From Hylemonella gracilis str. Niagara R (lineage in GTDB: Bacteria > Pseudomonadota > Gammaproteobacteria > Burkholderiales > Burkholderiaceae_C): a stretch of DNA of 64,000 bases. The stretch is from positions 2,282,477 through 2,346,476 of the forward strand of contig NZ_JEMG01000001.1 of NCBI RefSeq assembly GCF_000600295.1. Direction: 5' to 3'. The translations under genes were made by a program, and so were the position numbers. Shown here one piece after another: positions 9,912 through 18,021 of the stretch (position 1 is its first letter; each line of letters starts with the position of its first letter). The notes under the pieces were generated by a model. That model ran no database searches. It saw only the letters and a list, made by a program, of their open reading frames with translations, and was not told the DNA's origin.

Positions 9912-10043
9912 GACGTAGCTTGATGCCTAACTTTTGAAATGAATCGCTCTGGGTTGGCTAGAAGTTTTTGACCCATAGAAAACTTTGGAAAACTGAAAAA
10001 AAGTCTTTCATGTTTTGGCACGATCAAAAAAAACAGAAACCAG

Positions 10044-10352
10044 CTATTCGGCTGATTTGATTTCCTTGTCAATCTTTGCAGCTGCGCCTGTTGTCAACAA
10101 CTCTTTCATTGCATTTGTGTTGGCTTCAATATTCTGGAGCTTATTCACTATTACGCTCAACACAACGAAGAACTGACCAATAGCTACGCTGCAGAATATA
10201 AAAATGAAGAAGAACAAGATCATCATTGGGGGTCCATTCTTCTCACCCAATACAAGGATGAAAGTCAAGACAGCAAATAACCCCCCGAACACGGTAAGAA
10301 TCCATCCTAAAAAGGAGATTAGTTTTACCGAGAAAGATGATGAGCTATTCAT
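10044..10352 (-). CDS. Small membrane protein of unknown function
   Basis: A 102-residue protein with two membrane segments (about residues 9-34 and 43-67) followed by a polar tail with coiled-coil character (VNKLQNIEANTNAMKELL). No family recognised. It is AT-rich relative to the window. It is flanked by gaps of 132 bases (9912-10043) and 154 bases (10353-10506) in which I see no gene. Confidence 0.55.
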   Translation of the reverse strand: MNSSSSFSVKLISFLGWILTVFGGLFAVLTFILVLGEKNGPPMMILFFFIFIFCSVAIGQFFVVLSVIVNKLQNIEANTNAMKELLTTGAAAKIDKEIKSAE

Positions 10353-10506
10353 AGACGATTCAGTTTTGATTTGAGATTCGAATTTTGGCGGAAGAATTAT
10401 TCTGATTTCGACCCATAACAGGCGGTCAGCAACTTAGAAAGCCGACGCTCGACACTCAGCATAAGGCGCGCGTTGTCTTCAACGCGTTGCTCTAGAGGCT
10501 GTTGCG

Positions 10507-11001
10507 TTAAAGCCTTGGCGCAATGTACACCTTGAGCGCCTCAATTAGGCAGAACAGCTCCTCGGGGTGATACTGCACCATAGCCTCTTCGGTTGGAGCG
10601 CCAAGTTCCTCCCACAGCTTTCCAAACTCGTCCATCTCTTCAGGCGTCCAGCCATCGTATAGCTCGTAGTGATAGCGGGCCTTCTCGAACACAAACTGAA
10701 AACGCGTTAGGAGCTTATTAAGGTCTGAAAAGTCGGTGTGACCAGGTGAACGCTCTTTTGCTGCCTTCAGAATTTCTGTCTGAGCATGACCTGGCAGAGC
10801 AAGCCACAATTTCGCATAGGCATGGTTCCGTCTCGGCGATTGTCCCGAAAGTTGGATGGCGCACTTAAGCAGAATTTCAAACCCAAGTATTCGCAGCACC
10901 GCACTTGCGTCTGACTGCGTATCAAGTGAACCAGCGAGTATGTCCGCGTCATTGATTCTTGCTAGCGCTTCGTCGAACATTCGTTTGGCATCGAAATTCA
11001 T
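10507..11001 (-). CDS. Hypothetical protein, possible HEPN-like helical fold
   Basis: A 164-residue, mostly helical soluble protein. The pattern ILGFEILLKCAIQL, then RNHAYAKLWLALP, then FVFEKARYHYELYDGW resembles HEPN-type proteins, where a helix bundle ends in a conserved RY..E-like block. A clear Rx4-6H catalytic motif is not obvious, so ribonuclease activity is not claimed. The gene stands alone with no visible partner nucleotidyltransferase. Confidence 0.55.
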   Translation of the reverse strand: MNFDAKRMFDEALARINDADILAGSLDTQSDASAVLRILGFEILLKCAIQLSGQSPRRNHAYAKLWLALPGHAQTEILKAAKERSPGHTDFSDLNKLLTRFQFVFEKARYHYELYDGWTPEEMDEFGKLWEELGAPTEEAMVQYHPEELFCLIEALKVYIAPRL

Positions 11002-11134
11002 GGCTATCTATCGTGAGGGACTTTGAACGACAGGTTTAGAGATATTCCTTCATCTTCCGCTTCTGGCCGCACACAGCCATCCGCGATCGTTCAGCACTCT
11101 CCCTAAAAACTATAAGTTGACCAAACAAAAAGAA

Positions 11135-11159
11135 AAAGGGCGCATGGTTTGCGCCCTTT
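11135..11159 (-). terminator. Rho-independent terminator of the aminotransferase gene
   Basis: A 10-bp stem (AAAGGGCGCA with TGCGCCCTTT) around a 5-base loop. Read on the minus strand it is followed by a T-rich run (TTTTTCTTTTTG). It lies 30 bases past the stop of the aminotransferase gene, in the gap 11002-11189, which holds no gene. Confidence 0.85.
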
Positions 11160-11189
11160 CGATTGTCTAGATTTCCGATCTGACCCTGC

Positions 11190-12395
11190 TCAGACTGCCT
11201 TCCCCAACCTCTCCACCCCTTCCCGAATCTTCTCCACCCCCACCGTCGCAAAGCTCAGGCGCAGCGCGGACACATCGGGGTTGGTGGCAAAGAACGGCGC
11301 GCCGGGCACAAAGGCCACACCCTTGTCAATCGCGCGCTTGGCGAGTTCGTTGGCGTCCTTCAGCTTGCAGCCCGCGCCGGTGAGGCGGGCCCAGAAGAAC
11401 AGGCCGCCGCCAGGCTGGGTGAATTCAATCGCGTCGCCCAGTTCCTTCTTCAGGCTCTCACCCATGGCCTGGGCGCGTTCGGCGTAGACGGCGCGCACGC
11501 GCGCCAGGGTGGCGGGCATGCGGCCGGCCTTGAGGTACTGCGCGGCCGTGGCCTGGGCAAAGGTGCTGGTGTGGGCGTCGCTGAACTGTTTGCACATGGT
11601 GGCCTTCGCCAACAGCGCGGGCGGCGCGATCATCCAGCCCACGCGCAGGCCGGGGCTCAGCACCTTGCTCAGGGACCCGCAATGCACCAGCCAGTCGCGG
11701 CTGCCGGGCACCTGTGCGGTGAGGGCCAGCAGGCTGGCGGGCGGTGACTCGCCGAAGTAGAGGTCGCCGTAGGGGTCGTCCTCGATCACCACGGTCTGCG
11801 TCTTCACGGCCAGTTCGAGGATGCGCTTGCGGCGCTCCAGGCTCAGGGTGGCGCCGCTGGGATTGCCGAAGGTGGGGATGAGGTACACGAAACGCGGCTT
11901 GTGCTCGGCAATCAAGGCTTCGAGCTTGTCCACCTGCACGCCCTGCGCGTCAATCGGTGCGCCGATGACCTGGGCGCCATAGAGGCGGAAGCACTGTATG
12001 GTGGCCAGGAAGGTCGGCGCCTCGACGATGACCTTGGCGCCAGGGTCCACCAAGGTCTTGCCCAGCAGGTCCAGGGCCTGTTGGCTGCCGGTGGTGACGA
12101 TCAGGCCCTCGGGCGTGAGTTGCGCACCCGTGCTCTTCATCTTTTCGGTCATGAAGGCTGCGAGCTGCTCCCGCAGCGGGTTGTACCCCTCGGTGGCGCC
12201 GTACTGCAGGGCCGCGCCCGGGTCCTCGGCCAGGGCCTTGTTGCTCGCTTCGCGGATGCCCTCCACGTCGAACATGGCGCTGTCGGGGAATCCGCCCGCG
12301 AAGGAGATGATGCCGGGCTTGCCGAGCAGCTTGAAGAGTTCGCGGATGGCGGAGGTTTCGACGTTGTCGAGACGTTGGGCGAATTGCATGGTCAT
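11190..12395 (-). CDS. PLP-dependent aminotransferase, class I/II (MocR/LysN-like)
   Basis: A 401-residue fold-type I aminotransferase. The PLP lysine lies in CGSLSKVLSPGLRVGW near residue 240, and the conserved NPSGATLS and EDDPYGDLYF blocks precede it. The C-terminal PGGGLFFWARL is typical of the 2-aminoadipate/valine-pyruvate type group (LysN, AvtA-like). The substrate cannot be fixed. MTMQFAQRL gives the start; ATG two codons later is equally possible. It has its own terminator. Confidence 0.88.
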   Translation of the reverse strand: MTMQFAQRLDNVETSAIRELFKLLGKPGIISFAGGFPDSAMFDVEGIREASNKALAEDPGAALQYGATEGYNPLREQLAAFMTEKMKSTGAQLTPEGLIVTTGSQQALDLLGKTLVDPGAKVIVEAPTFLATIQCFRLYGAQVIGAPIDAQGVQVDKLEALIAEHKPRFVYLIPTFGNPSGATLSLERRKRILELAVKTQTVVIEDDPYGDLYFGESPPASLLALTAQVPGSRDWLVHCGSLSKVLSPGLRVGWMIAPPALLAKATMCKQFSDAHTSTFAQATAAQYLKAGRMPATLARVRAVYAERAQAMGESLKKELGDAIEFTQPGGGLFFWARLTGAGCKLKDANELAKRAIDKGVAFVPGAPFFATNPDVSALRLSFATVGVEKIREGVERLGKAV

Positions 12396-12543
12396 CAGGG
12401 AAAACTAGGAGAGCGCAAAAAGCAGAAACAAAATGTTCGTGCATTCTCGCATTCCAGCGGTGCTTGCATCGTGGACAATCGGGCCAAGGGTCGAACCCGA
12501 CAAGAACATCAACAGACAACTGCCCTGCTGCCCAAACACCTCC

Positions 12544-13500
12544 ATGGCGCCCCCGACTTCCGCCACCGCGACCGCCGCAGCGGCGCTCCCCACGCCCTCA
12601 ACGCCACACCAGACAGCCCCGCACCTGGCGGTCTTCTTTCGTGCCGTCAAGCTGCCCGTGATGCCCGAGGTGGCGCATGCGCTGATCCGCAGCCTGCAAG
12701 ACCGTGACATTTCCGCCGCCCAGGTGGGCGCGCTGGTCGCCCAAGACCCGGTGCTCACCGCCAAGGTGCTGCGCGCGGCTAACGGCGTGGCCATGGGCCT
12801 GCAGCGCGAGGTGGAGTCGCTGACCTCGGCCATCTCCCTGCTCGGCCTGACCCAGGTGCGCCTGCTGGCGCTGGCCGCCTGCATGAACGTGAGCTTCCCG
12901 GTCGCCCCAGGCCTGAACCGGGCGCACTTCTGGCGCAACTGCATGGCCTGCGCGGGGTACGCGCAGTGGCTGGCAGAACAGGCGCTGGCCGCGCAGCCTG
13001 GCTTGCGCGAGCACCTGGACCCGCAACAGGCCTGGCTGGCCGGCATGATGCTGCGCCTGGGTGAGCTGCTGATCGTGCAATCCCAGCCGCAGGCGCTGGC
13101 GCAGATCGAACGCCTGCCCAATGTGCCCGGCAGCCGCTGGGCCAGCGAGCGGCAGGCCCTGGGCTTCACCGAGGTGGACGTGACGGCCGAACTGGCCCAG
13201 CGTTGGCGCTTCCCGGACGGCATGGTCGGGGCCTTGCAGGTCACGGCCACGCCCCTGGCCTGGCCGGCTTCCACGCCCGCCCACGCGCTGCTCAACCCCC
13301 TGGGCGGCGTGTTGCACCTGGCCAGCCACCTGGCGGACCTGAACTCGGCCAGCCTGCAGGCCGCGGACGCGCCCGTGCTGGCCCCCGAAACCCTGGACCT
13401 GCTGCCGCCCGAGGTACTGACGGCCCTGGGCCTGAGCGTGCAGACGCTGCGCGCGCAGCCGCCCGCGCGGGAATGCTTCGTCGATCTGTCGGTGCTGTGA
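12544..13500 (+). CDS. HDOD domain protein
   Basis: A protein of about 318 residues with an HDOD domain, a degenerate HD fold found in signalling proteins. The conserved stretch runs from LPVMPEVAHALIRSLQD through AQDPVLTAKVLRAANG and TSAISLLGLTQVRLLALA to the later AWLAGMMLRLGELLI. No other output domain is present. ATG 12544 begins an Ala/Thr/Pro-rich N-terminus; the frame stays open to 12433, so the start is uncertain. It is divergent from the aminotransferase and just upstream of nth. Confidence 0.82.
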   Translation: MAPPTSATATAAAALPTPSTPHQTAPHLAVFFRAVKLPVMPEVAHALIRSLQDRDISAAQVGALVAQDPVLTAKVLRAANGVAMGLQREVESLTSAISLLGLTQVRLLALAACMNVSFPVAPGLNRAHFWRNCMACAGYAQWLAEQALAAQPGLREHLDPQQAWLAGMMLRLGELLIVQSQPQALAQIERLPNVPGSRWASERQALGFTEVDVTAELAQRWRFPDGMVGALQVTATPLAWPASTPAHALLNPLGGVLHLASHLADLNSASLQAADAPVLAPETLDLLPPEVLTALGLSVQTLRAQPPARECFVDLSVL

Positions 13501-13570
13501 AGCCGCGCGCCGCTGGCGCGGACGGCCTGCCTTTTTGCCGTTCTCGCCGTTTCAGCCGTTTTCACCGCCC

Positions 13571-14209
13571 ATGACACCGGCCGACATCCAGTCCTTTTTC
13601 GCGACCTTGCGCGCGGCCAACCCGCTGCCGGTCACCGAGCTGGAATACACCTCGGTCTTCGAGTTGCTTACGGCCGTGCTGCTGTCGGCCCAGGCCACCG
13701 ACGTGGGCGTGAACAAAGCCACGCGCCGCTTGTTCCCGGTCGCGAACACGCCGGCGCGCATCCTCGCGCTCGGGCAGGACGGCTTGGAGAGCTACATCAA
13801 GACCATCGGCCTGTACCGCAGCAAGGCCAAGCACCTCATGGAGACCTGCCGCATCCTGGTGGAGCGGCACGGCGGCGAGGTGCCGCGCACGCGTGAGGAA
13901 CTGGAGGCTCTGCCCGGCGTGGGTCGCAAGACGGCCAATGTGGTGCTCAACGTGGCTTTCGGCGAGCCGACCATGGCGGTGGACACGCATATCTTCCGCC
14001 TGGGCAACCGCACGGGGCTGGCGCCGGGCAAGACGCCTTACGAGGTGGAGCAGCAGTTGCTCCAGCGCATCCCGGACGAGTTCATGGAACACGCCCACCA
14101 CTGGCTGATCCTGCACGGGCGCTACATCTGCCTGGCGCGCAAGCCCCGTTGCTGGGAATGCCAGGTGTCTGCCTGGTGTGACTTCCAGGACAAGACAGCC
14201 TCGCCTTGA
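13571..14209 (+). CDS. nth: Endonuclease III
   Basis: DNA glycosylase/AP lyase that removes oxidised pyrimidines in base excision repair. The 212-residue protein has the helix-hairpin-helix LPGVGRKTANVV with catalytic Lys120 and Asp138 in AVDTHIFR, the same numbering as the E. coli enzyme. The four [4Fe-4S] cysteines appear as C-x6-C-x2-C-x5-C near the C-terminus. ATG 13571 matches the usual N-terminus; the frame is open 12 codons further upstream. Confidence 0.97.
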   Translation: MTPADIQSFFATLRAANPLPVTELEYTSVFELLTAVLLSAQATDVGVNKATRRLFPVANTPARILALGQDGLESYIKTIGLYRSKAKHLMETCRILVERHGGEVPRTREELEALPGVGRKTANVVLNVAFGEPTMAVDTHIFRLGNRTGLAPGKTPYEVEQQLLQRIPDEFMEHAHHWLILHGRYICLARKPRCWECQVSAWCDFQDKTASP

Positions 14210-14309
14210 GGGCCTGCCTTGACGACCCAAGCCGAGGAACCCGGCTTGCCCGCTGCGGACGTGCTGGCACCGGCTGGACGCGGCACCTGGGAACCCTGCC
14301 GACCTGGGC

Positions 14310-14930
14310 TCAGCCTGCGTTGCGCATGTCGGCGACCGGCAGGCGCCGATAGTCCAGTGCGCCGCCGACGCTCGGCTCGGCCTTCTCGCGCGCGATCAGC
14401 CACAGCGTCGCAGGCGGCATGAACGCCTGCTCCTGATCCCCCGTCGAACTGGTCTGCCCCGCCTGCACCCAGGGCAAAGGCTGGGTGTCCGAGCGGCGCA
14501 GGCCCTGCAAGCACCCCGGCGCCGCGTCCAGCATCGGTGCAAGTTCTTCGCCCTGCCCTTCGCGGACAGACAGACAAGGCAAGTCCAGGCGGCCCCGCAA
14601 AACCTGCACGTCGTACACGGCGCGAGAGATGTTGTGCATCACATGCCGCATGCGCGCGCTCATGGGCGTGGGCCAGGCCAGCAGATGCTGATAGGCGGCA
14701 CTGTCCAGCACCTGCACGTCGCGCAGGCCGTACAGCGTCAGGTAACGCGGGCCGCGCACGCCCGACATGGTTCTGAATCGCAAGCCGAAAATCATGCCCG
14801 GCACCGTCAGGCGCTCGGGCACATGCTCGTTGGCATGCCAGTCGTTGTAGGCGACGTCGTGGATCGGGTCCACGTCATTCCACAGCGCCAGCAGCGCGCG
14901 GACGTCCTGGCTCACCTCAGCGCCCATCAT
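14310..14930 (-). CDS. Dimeric alpha/beta-barrel protein (EthD/DUF4286-like)
   Basis: A protein of about 206 residues. The N-terminal half (NDVDPIHDVAYNDWHANEHVPERL, then TVPGMIFGLRFRTM) resembles small dimeric alpha/beta-barrel domains of the EthD/DUF4286 kind, often found in catabolic operons. Its start at 14930 or 14927 overlaps the end of the dehydrogenase gene by 11-14 bases, so the two are translationally coupled. The function is not known. Confidence 0.7.
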   Translation of the reverse strand: MMGAEVSQDVRALLALWNDVDPIHDVAYNDWHANEHVPERLTVPGMIFGLRFRTMSGVRGPRYLTLYGLRDVQVLDSAAYQHLLAWPTPMSARMRHVMHNISRAVYDVQVLRGRLDLPCLSVREGQGEELAPMLDAAPGCLQGLRRSDTQPLPWVQAGQTSSTGDQEQAFMPPATLWLIAREKAEPSVGGALDYRRLPVADMRNAG

Positions 14931-15972
14931 GCTCCTCGGGCACCAGCAGCACCTTGTTGGCCTGCTTGCCATGCGCCAAGGCAAAACCTTCGTGGGCGCG
15001 CGCCAGCGGTAGCACATGGCTGACCATGGGACGGATGGCCTCGCCCAGCTCGCCCATCAGATCCAGCACGCGTGGCCAGTCGGACTCGGGCGGGCGGAAG
15101 GAGCCGCGCAGCTGCAACTGGCGCCGCACGAAAGGCGTGAGGTCCAGCGAGAGGGGCCGATCATGGATGCCGGTCACCACCACCACGCCGTCACGCCGCA
15201 GCAGGCCCAGGGCCTCGGTGATGGTGGCGGGCACGCCGGTGGCCTCGAACACCAAATCGAAAGGCGGCAGGTCGGCGCGGGTTGTCAGCCACTGGGTCAG
15301 TGGGGTCTGCGACACATCCACCAGATCGTCAAAGCCCATGGCGCGCAGGGTGTCGAGCCGCACCGCGTCCTGGAAACCGGTGACGACGATGCGGGCAGCG
15401 CCCAAACGCCGTGCCAGCACGGCGATGGCCTGGCCGATGGTGCCCGGCCCCATCACCAGCACGGTGCGGCCGGACAGATCACCGGCCTGGCGCACCGCCT
15501 GCATGGCGATGGAGAACGGCTCCACCAGCGACGCGAGCGTGTCGCTCACGCCCGCCGGCACGGGGATGCAGTTGCGCAGGGGCGCACGCACCCAGGTCGC
15601 GAAGGCCCCGTCGCGTGTCATGCCGATGCCCCGGCGCTGCTCGCAAGCGTCGAAGTTCTGGGCCTGGCAATGGGCGCAGCGCCCGCAGGTGACCGAGGGC
15701 CGCACCACCACCCGCTGCCCTGCGCGGGGTCCGCTGGCGATGGTGCCCACGAACTCGTGACCCAGGGTGACCGGCAGGTAGGGCGCAATGAAGGCATAAC
15801 TCGCCGTCCAGTCGTCCACATGCAGGTCACTGCCGCAGATGCCGGCCGCGGCCACGCGCACCAGCACCTCGCCCTCCTCCAGGGTCTGGGGCACGGGGAC
15901 TTCGACCAACTCGGTCCCGGCCTCGGGCCGGGTCTTGCGCAAAGCCAGCATGGTGGTCACCTGTTCGTTCAT
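14917..15972 (-). CDS. Zinc-dependent medium-chain alcohol/polyol dehydrogenase
   Basis: A 351-residue MDR-family NAD(P)-dependent dehydrogenase. Catalytic-zinc residues lie in AAGICGSDLH and TLGHEFVG; the structural zinc lobe is CGRCAHCQAQNFDAC; the cofactor site is VMGPGTIGQAI. The substrate is unknown, perhaps a sugar acid or polyol in view of the neighbouring Bug protein. Start at ATG 15972, ten bases after the Bug gene; an in-frame TTG at 15990 is possible. Confidence 0.85.
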   Translation of the reverse strand: MNEQVTTMLALRKTRPEAGTELVEVPVPQTLEEGEVLVRVAAAGICGSDLHVDDWTASYAFIAPYLPVTLGHEFVGTIASGPRAGQRVVVRPSVTCGRCAHCQAQNFDACEQRRGIGMTRDGAFATWVRAPLRNCIPVPAGVSDTLASLVEPFSIAMQAVRQAGDLSGRTVLVMGPGTIGQAIAVLARRLGAARIVVTGFQDAVRLDTLRAMGFDDLVDVSQTPLTQWLTTRADLPPFDLVFEATGVPATITEALGLLRRDGVVVVTGIHDRPLSLDLTPFVRRQLQLRGSFRPPESDWPRVLDLMGELGEAIRPMVSHVLPLARAHEGFALAHGKQANKVLLVPEEHDGR

Positions 15973-15982
15973 GCCCGCGCGC

Positions 15983-16942
15983 TCATTCAATGGTGATGCC
16001 CACCTGCTGGATGATGGCGCCCCACTTCTTGCTTTCGCTGTCGATGAAGCTCTTGAAGGAGGCCGCGCTGCCGCCGCCGATGATCAGGCCTTGCTTGGCG
16101 AAGTTCTCGCGCACGGCCGGGTCTTGCATGACGGCGTTGACGTCGGCGTTGATGCGGTCGATGACGGCCTTGGGCGTGCCGGCCGGCGCGAACAGGCCGT
16201 TCCAAGCCAGGGCTTCGAAGCCGGGGTAGCCCGATTCAGCCACCGTGGGCAGGCTCTCCATGCCGGGCATGCGCTTGGCGCTGGTCACGGCCAGCAAGCG
16301 CACCTTGCCACTGTCCACCAGGGGCAGCAGGGCCGGCGCGACGGTGAACAGGCCCTGGGTGTCGCCCGCGGCGATCGACAGGCCAGCCGGCGGCGAACCG
16401 GCATAAGGCACATGCAGGGTCTGGAAGCCCGCGGTGCTGCGGAACAGCTCCATGGTCAGGTGCGAGGAGCTGCCATTGCCCACCGAGGCGTAGCTCACAC
16501 CCTGCGGCTGGGCCTTGGCCCAGGTGACATATTCCTTCAGGGTCTTGGCCGGGTTGCCGGCGGGCACCGCCAGCACATTGGGCTGCGAGGTCGTCAACAC
16601 GATGGGCAGCAGATCCTTGCCCGGGTTGTAGGCCATCTTCTTGTACATGAAGGGGCCGAAGGCCACCGGGCCGTTGAAGCCGATGCCCAGGGTATGGCCG
16701 TCGGGCGCGGCCTTGGCCACGGCGTCCATGCCCAGCATGCCGCCGGCGCCGGCCTTGTTCTCGACCACGATGGGCTGCTTCCAGCGGTCTTTCAGCTTGT
16801 CGCCCAGGGTACGCACGATGATGTCCAGCGAGCTGCCTGCGGGCGCGGGCACGAACACGCGCACCGGCTTGCTGGGCCAATCCTGCGCCAGGGCGGGCGC
16901 GCCCACGGCCAGAGCGAGCAGAAGGGGAATCAGGCGTTTCAT
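15983..16942 (-). CDS. Bug/TctC-family binding protein, orphan
   Basis: A 319-residue periplasmic binding protein of the tripartite tricarboxylate transporter type. It has a signal peptide (MKRLIPLLLALAVGAPALA) and the family blocks DWPSKPVRVFVPAPAGSSLDI, VENKAGAGGMLGMDAVAKA and LPTVAESGYPGFEA. There is no TctA/TctB next to it, so it must use membrane partners encoded elsewhere or act in sensing. First gene of a three-gene operon with the dehydrogenase and the alpha/beta-barrel protein, divergent from a LysR gene. Confidence 0.92.
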   Translation of the reverse strand: MKRLIPLLLALAVGAPALAQDWPSKPVRVFVPAPAGSSLDIIVRTLGDKLKDRWKQPIVVENKAGAGGMLGMDAVAKAAPDGHTLGIGFNGPVAFGPFMYKKMAYNPGKDLLPIVLTTSQPNVLAVPAGNPAKTLKEYVTWAKAQPQGVSYASVGNGSSSHLTMELFRSTAGFQTLHVPYAGSPPAGLSIAAGDTQGLFTVAPALLPLVDSGKVRLLAVTSAKRMPGMESLPTVAESGYPGFEALAWNGLFAPAGTPKAVIDRINADVNAVMQDPAVRENFAKQGLIIGGGSAASFKSFIDSESKKWGAIIQQVGITIE

Positions 16943-17088
16943 GAGGGTCTCCTTGTCGTGATGAAGCGAGGCGGCATTCTTGGCGCATCCAATGGATACT
17001 TCAACAATTGGTTGGGTATGAGTCCTATACTTTTCGCATATACATAAGGGTTGCACCCAGGGTGACCACAAAGCCACCCCAACATGCC

Positions 17089-18003
17089 ATGGAACTTCGT
17101 CACCTGCGTTATTTCGTCGCTGTCGCCGAAGCGGGCAGCCTGAGCCGTGCCGCCGAGAAGCTCTACATCGCTCAACCGCCGCTGTCGCTGCAGATCCGCC
17201 AACTGGAAGAAGCCCTGGGCACGCCGCTGTTCACGCGCCACCCCAAGGGCGTGCGCCTGACGGCGGCTGGCGAGGTGTTGCTGGGGGAGGCCCGTGCCCT
17301 GCTCGAGCGCGCAAGTCGCCTGCGCGACCTGGTGCACGATGCCGCGCAAGGCCCCGAGGGCGTGCTGAACCTGGGTTACGTGCCATCGGCCAGCAGCACA
17401 GTGCTGCCCACCCTGGTGCGTCGCCTGCGCCGTGACTACCCGCGCTGGACGCTGAACCTGCGCGAGATGATCAGCTCCCAACAGGTGGAGGGGCTGATCG
17501 CCGGCACGCTGGACGCGGGCATCGGCCGCCTGGCCACCGTGCCCGCACGCCTGCTGATCCCGGTGCGCGTGCCGGACCCGTTCTGCCTGGCCGTGCCCGC
17601 GCACCGCGAGCCACCCGCGCCGCTGCCGCTGGACCTGCGGCACTGCGCTGACGAGACCTTCGTCTCTTTCACGCGCCACCACGGGCCAGCCTACTTCGAC
17701 CGTTTCATCCGGCTGTGCACACAGGCCGGTTTCAGCCCACGCATCCACTACGAAGCCACCACGGTGCACGGTGTGCTGGACCTGGTGGGCGCCGACCTGG
17801 GCGTGGCCCTGGTGCCCGCGTCCACCGCCTTGCTGCGCACGCCCGGGGTCGCCTGGTGGCCGCTGCGCCGCGCCGACCCGGGCGACGTGCTGGGCCTGAT
17901 TCGGCGCCGGGGCGAGGCCCACCCGCTCTACCCGCTGCTGGACGAGAGCCTCAAGGACATCCTGCAGCGCATCCACCGCCAGACCCGCATGCGCGTGGCC
18001 TGA
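17089..18003 (+). CDS. LysR family transcriptional regulator
   Basis: A 304-residue LysR regulator with an N-terminal helix-turn-helix (MELRHLRYFVAVAEAGSLSR, then LYIAQPPLSLQIRQLEEALG) and effector domain. The N-terminus resembles the CatR/BenM/CbbR-like branch that controls aromatic or organic acid catabolism. ATG 17089 starts the canonical MELRHLRYF. It is divergent from the orphan Bug operon with 146 bases between, and most likely controls it. Confidence 0.92.
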   Translation: MELRHLRYFVAVAEAGSLSRAAEKLYIAQPPLSLQIRQLEEALGTPLFTRHPKGVRLTAAGEVLLGEARALLERASRLRDLVHDAAQGPEGVLNLGYVPSASSTVLPTLVRRLRRDYPRWTLNLREMISSQQVEGLIAGTLDAGIGRLATVPARLLIPVRVPDPFCLAVPAHREPPAPLPLDLRHCADETFVSFTRHHGPAYFDRFIRLCTQAGFSPRIHYEATTVHGVLDLVGADLGVALVPASTALLRTPGVAWWPLRRADPGDVLGLIRRRGEAHPLYPLLDESLKDILQRIHRQTRMRVA

Positions 18004-18021
18004 GGCGTGACGGGCGACGGC

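Noticed and set aside
9890-9930. GTTAGGC just before the gene at 9447-9911, like an integron cassette core site
   Set aside because: No matching partner site with the inner inverted repeats of an attC could be found in this gap or the next, and no integrase gene is visible. A single 7-mer is not enough.
10400-10506. Possible attC-like secondary structure in the gap downstream of the HEPN-like gene
   Set aside because: The end motifs do not fit the consensus and are not complementary to each other.
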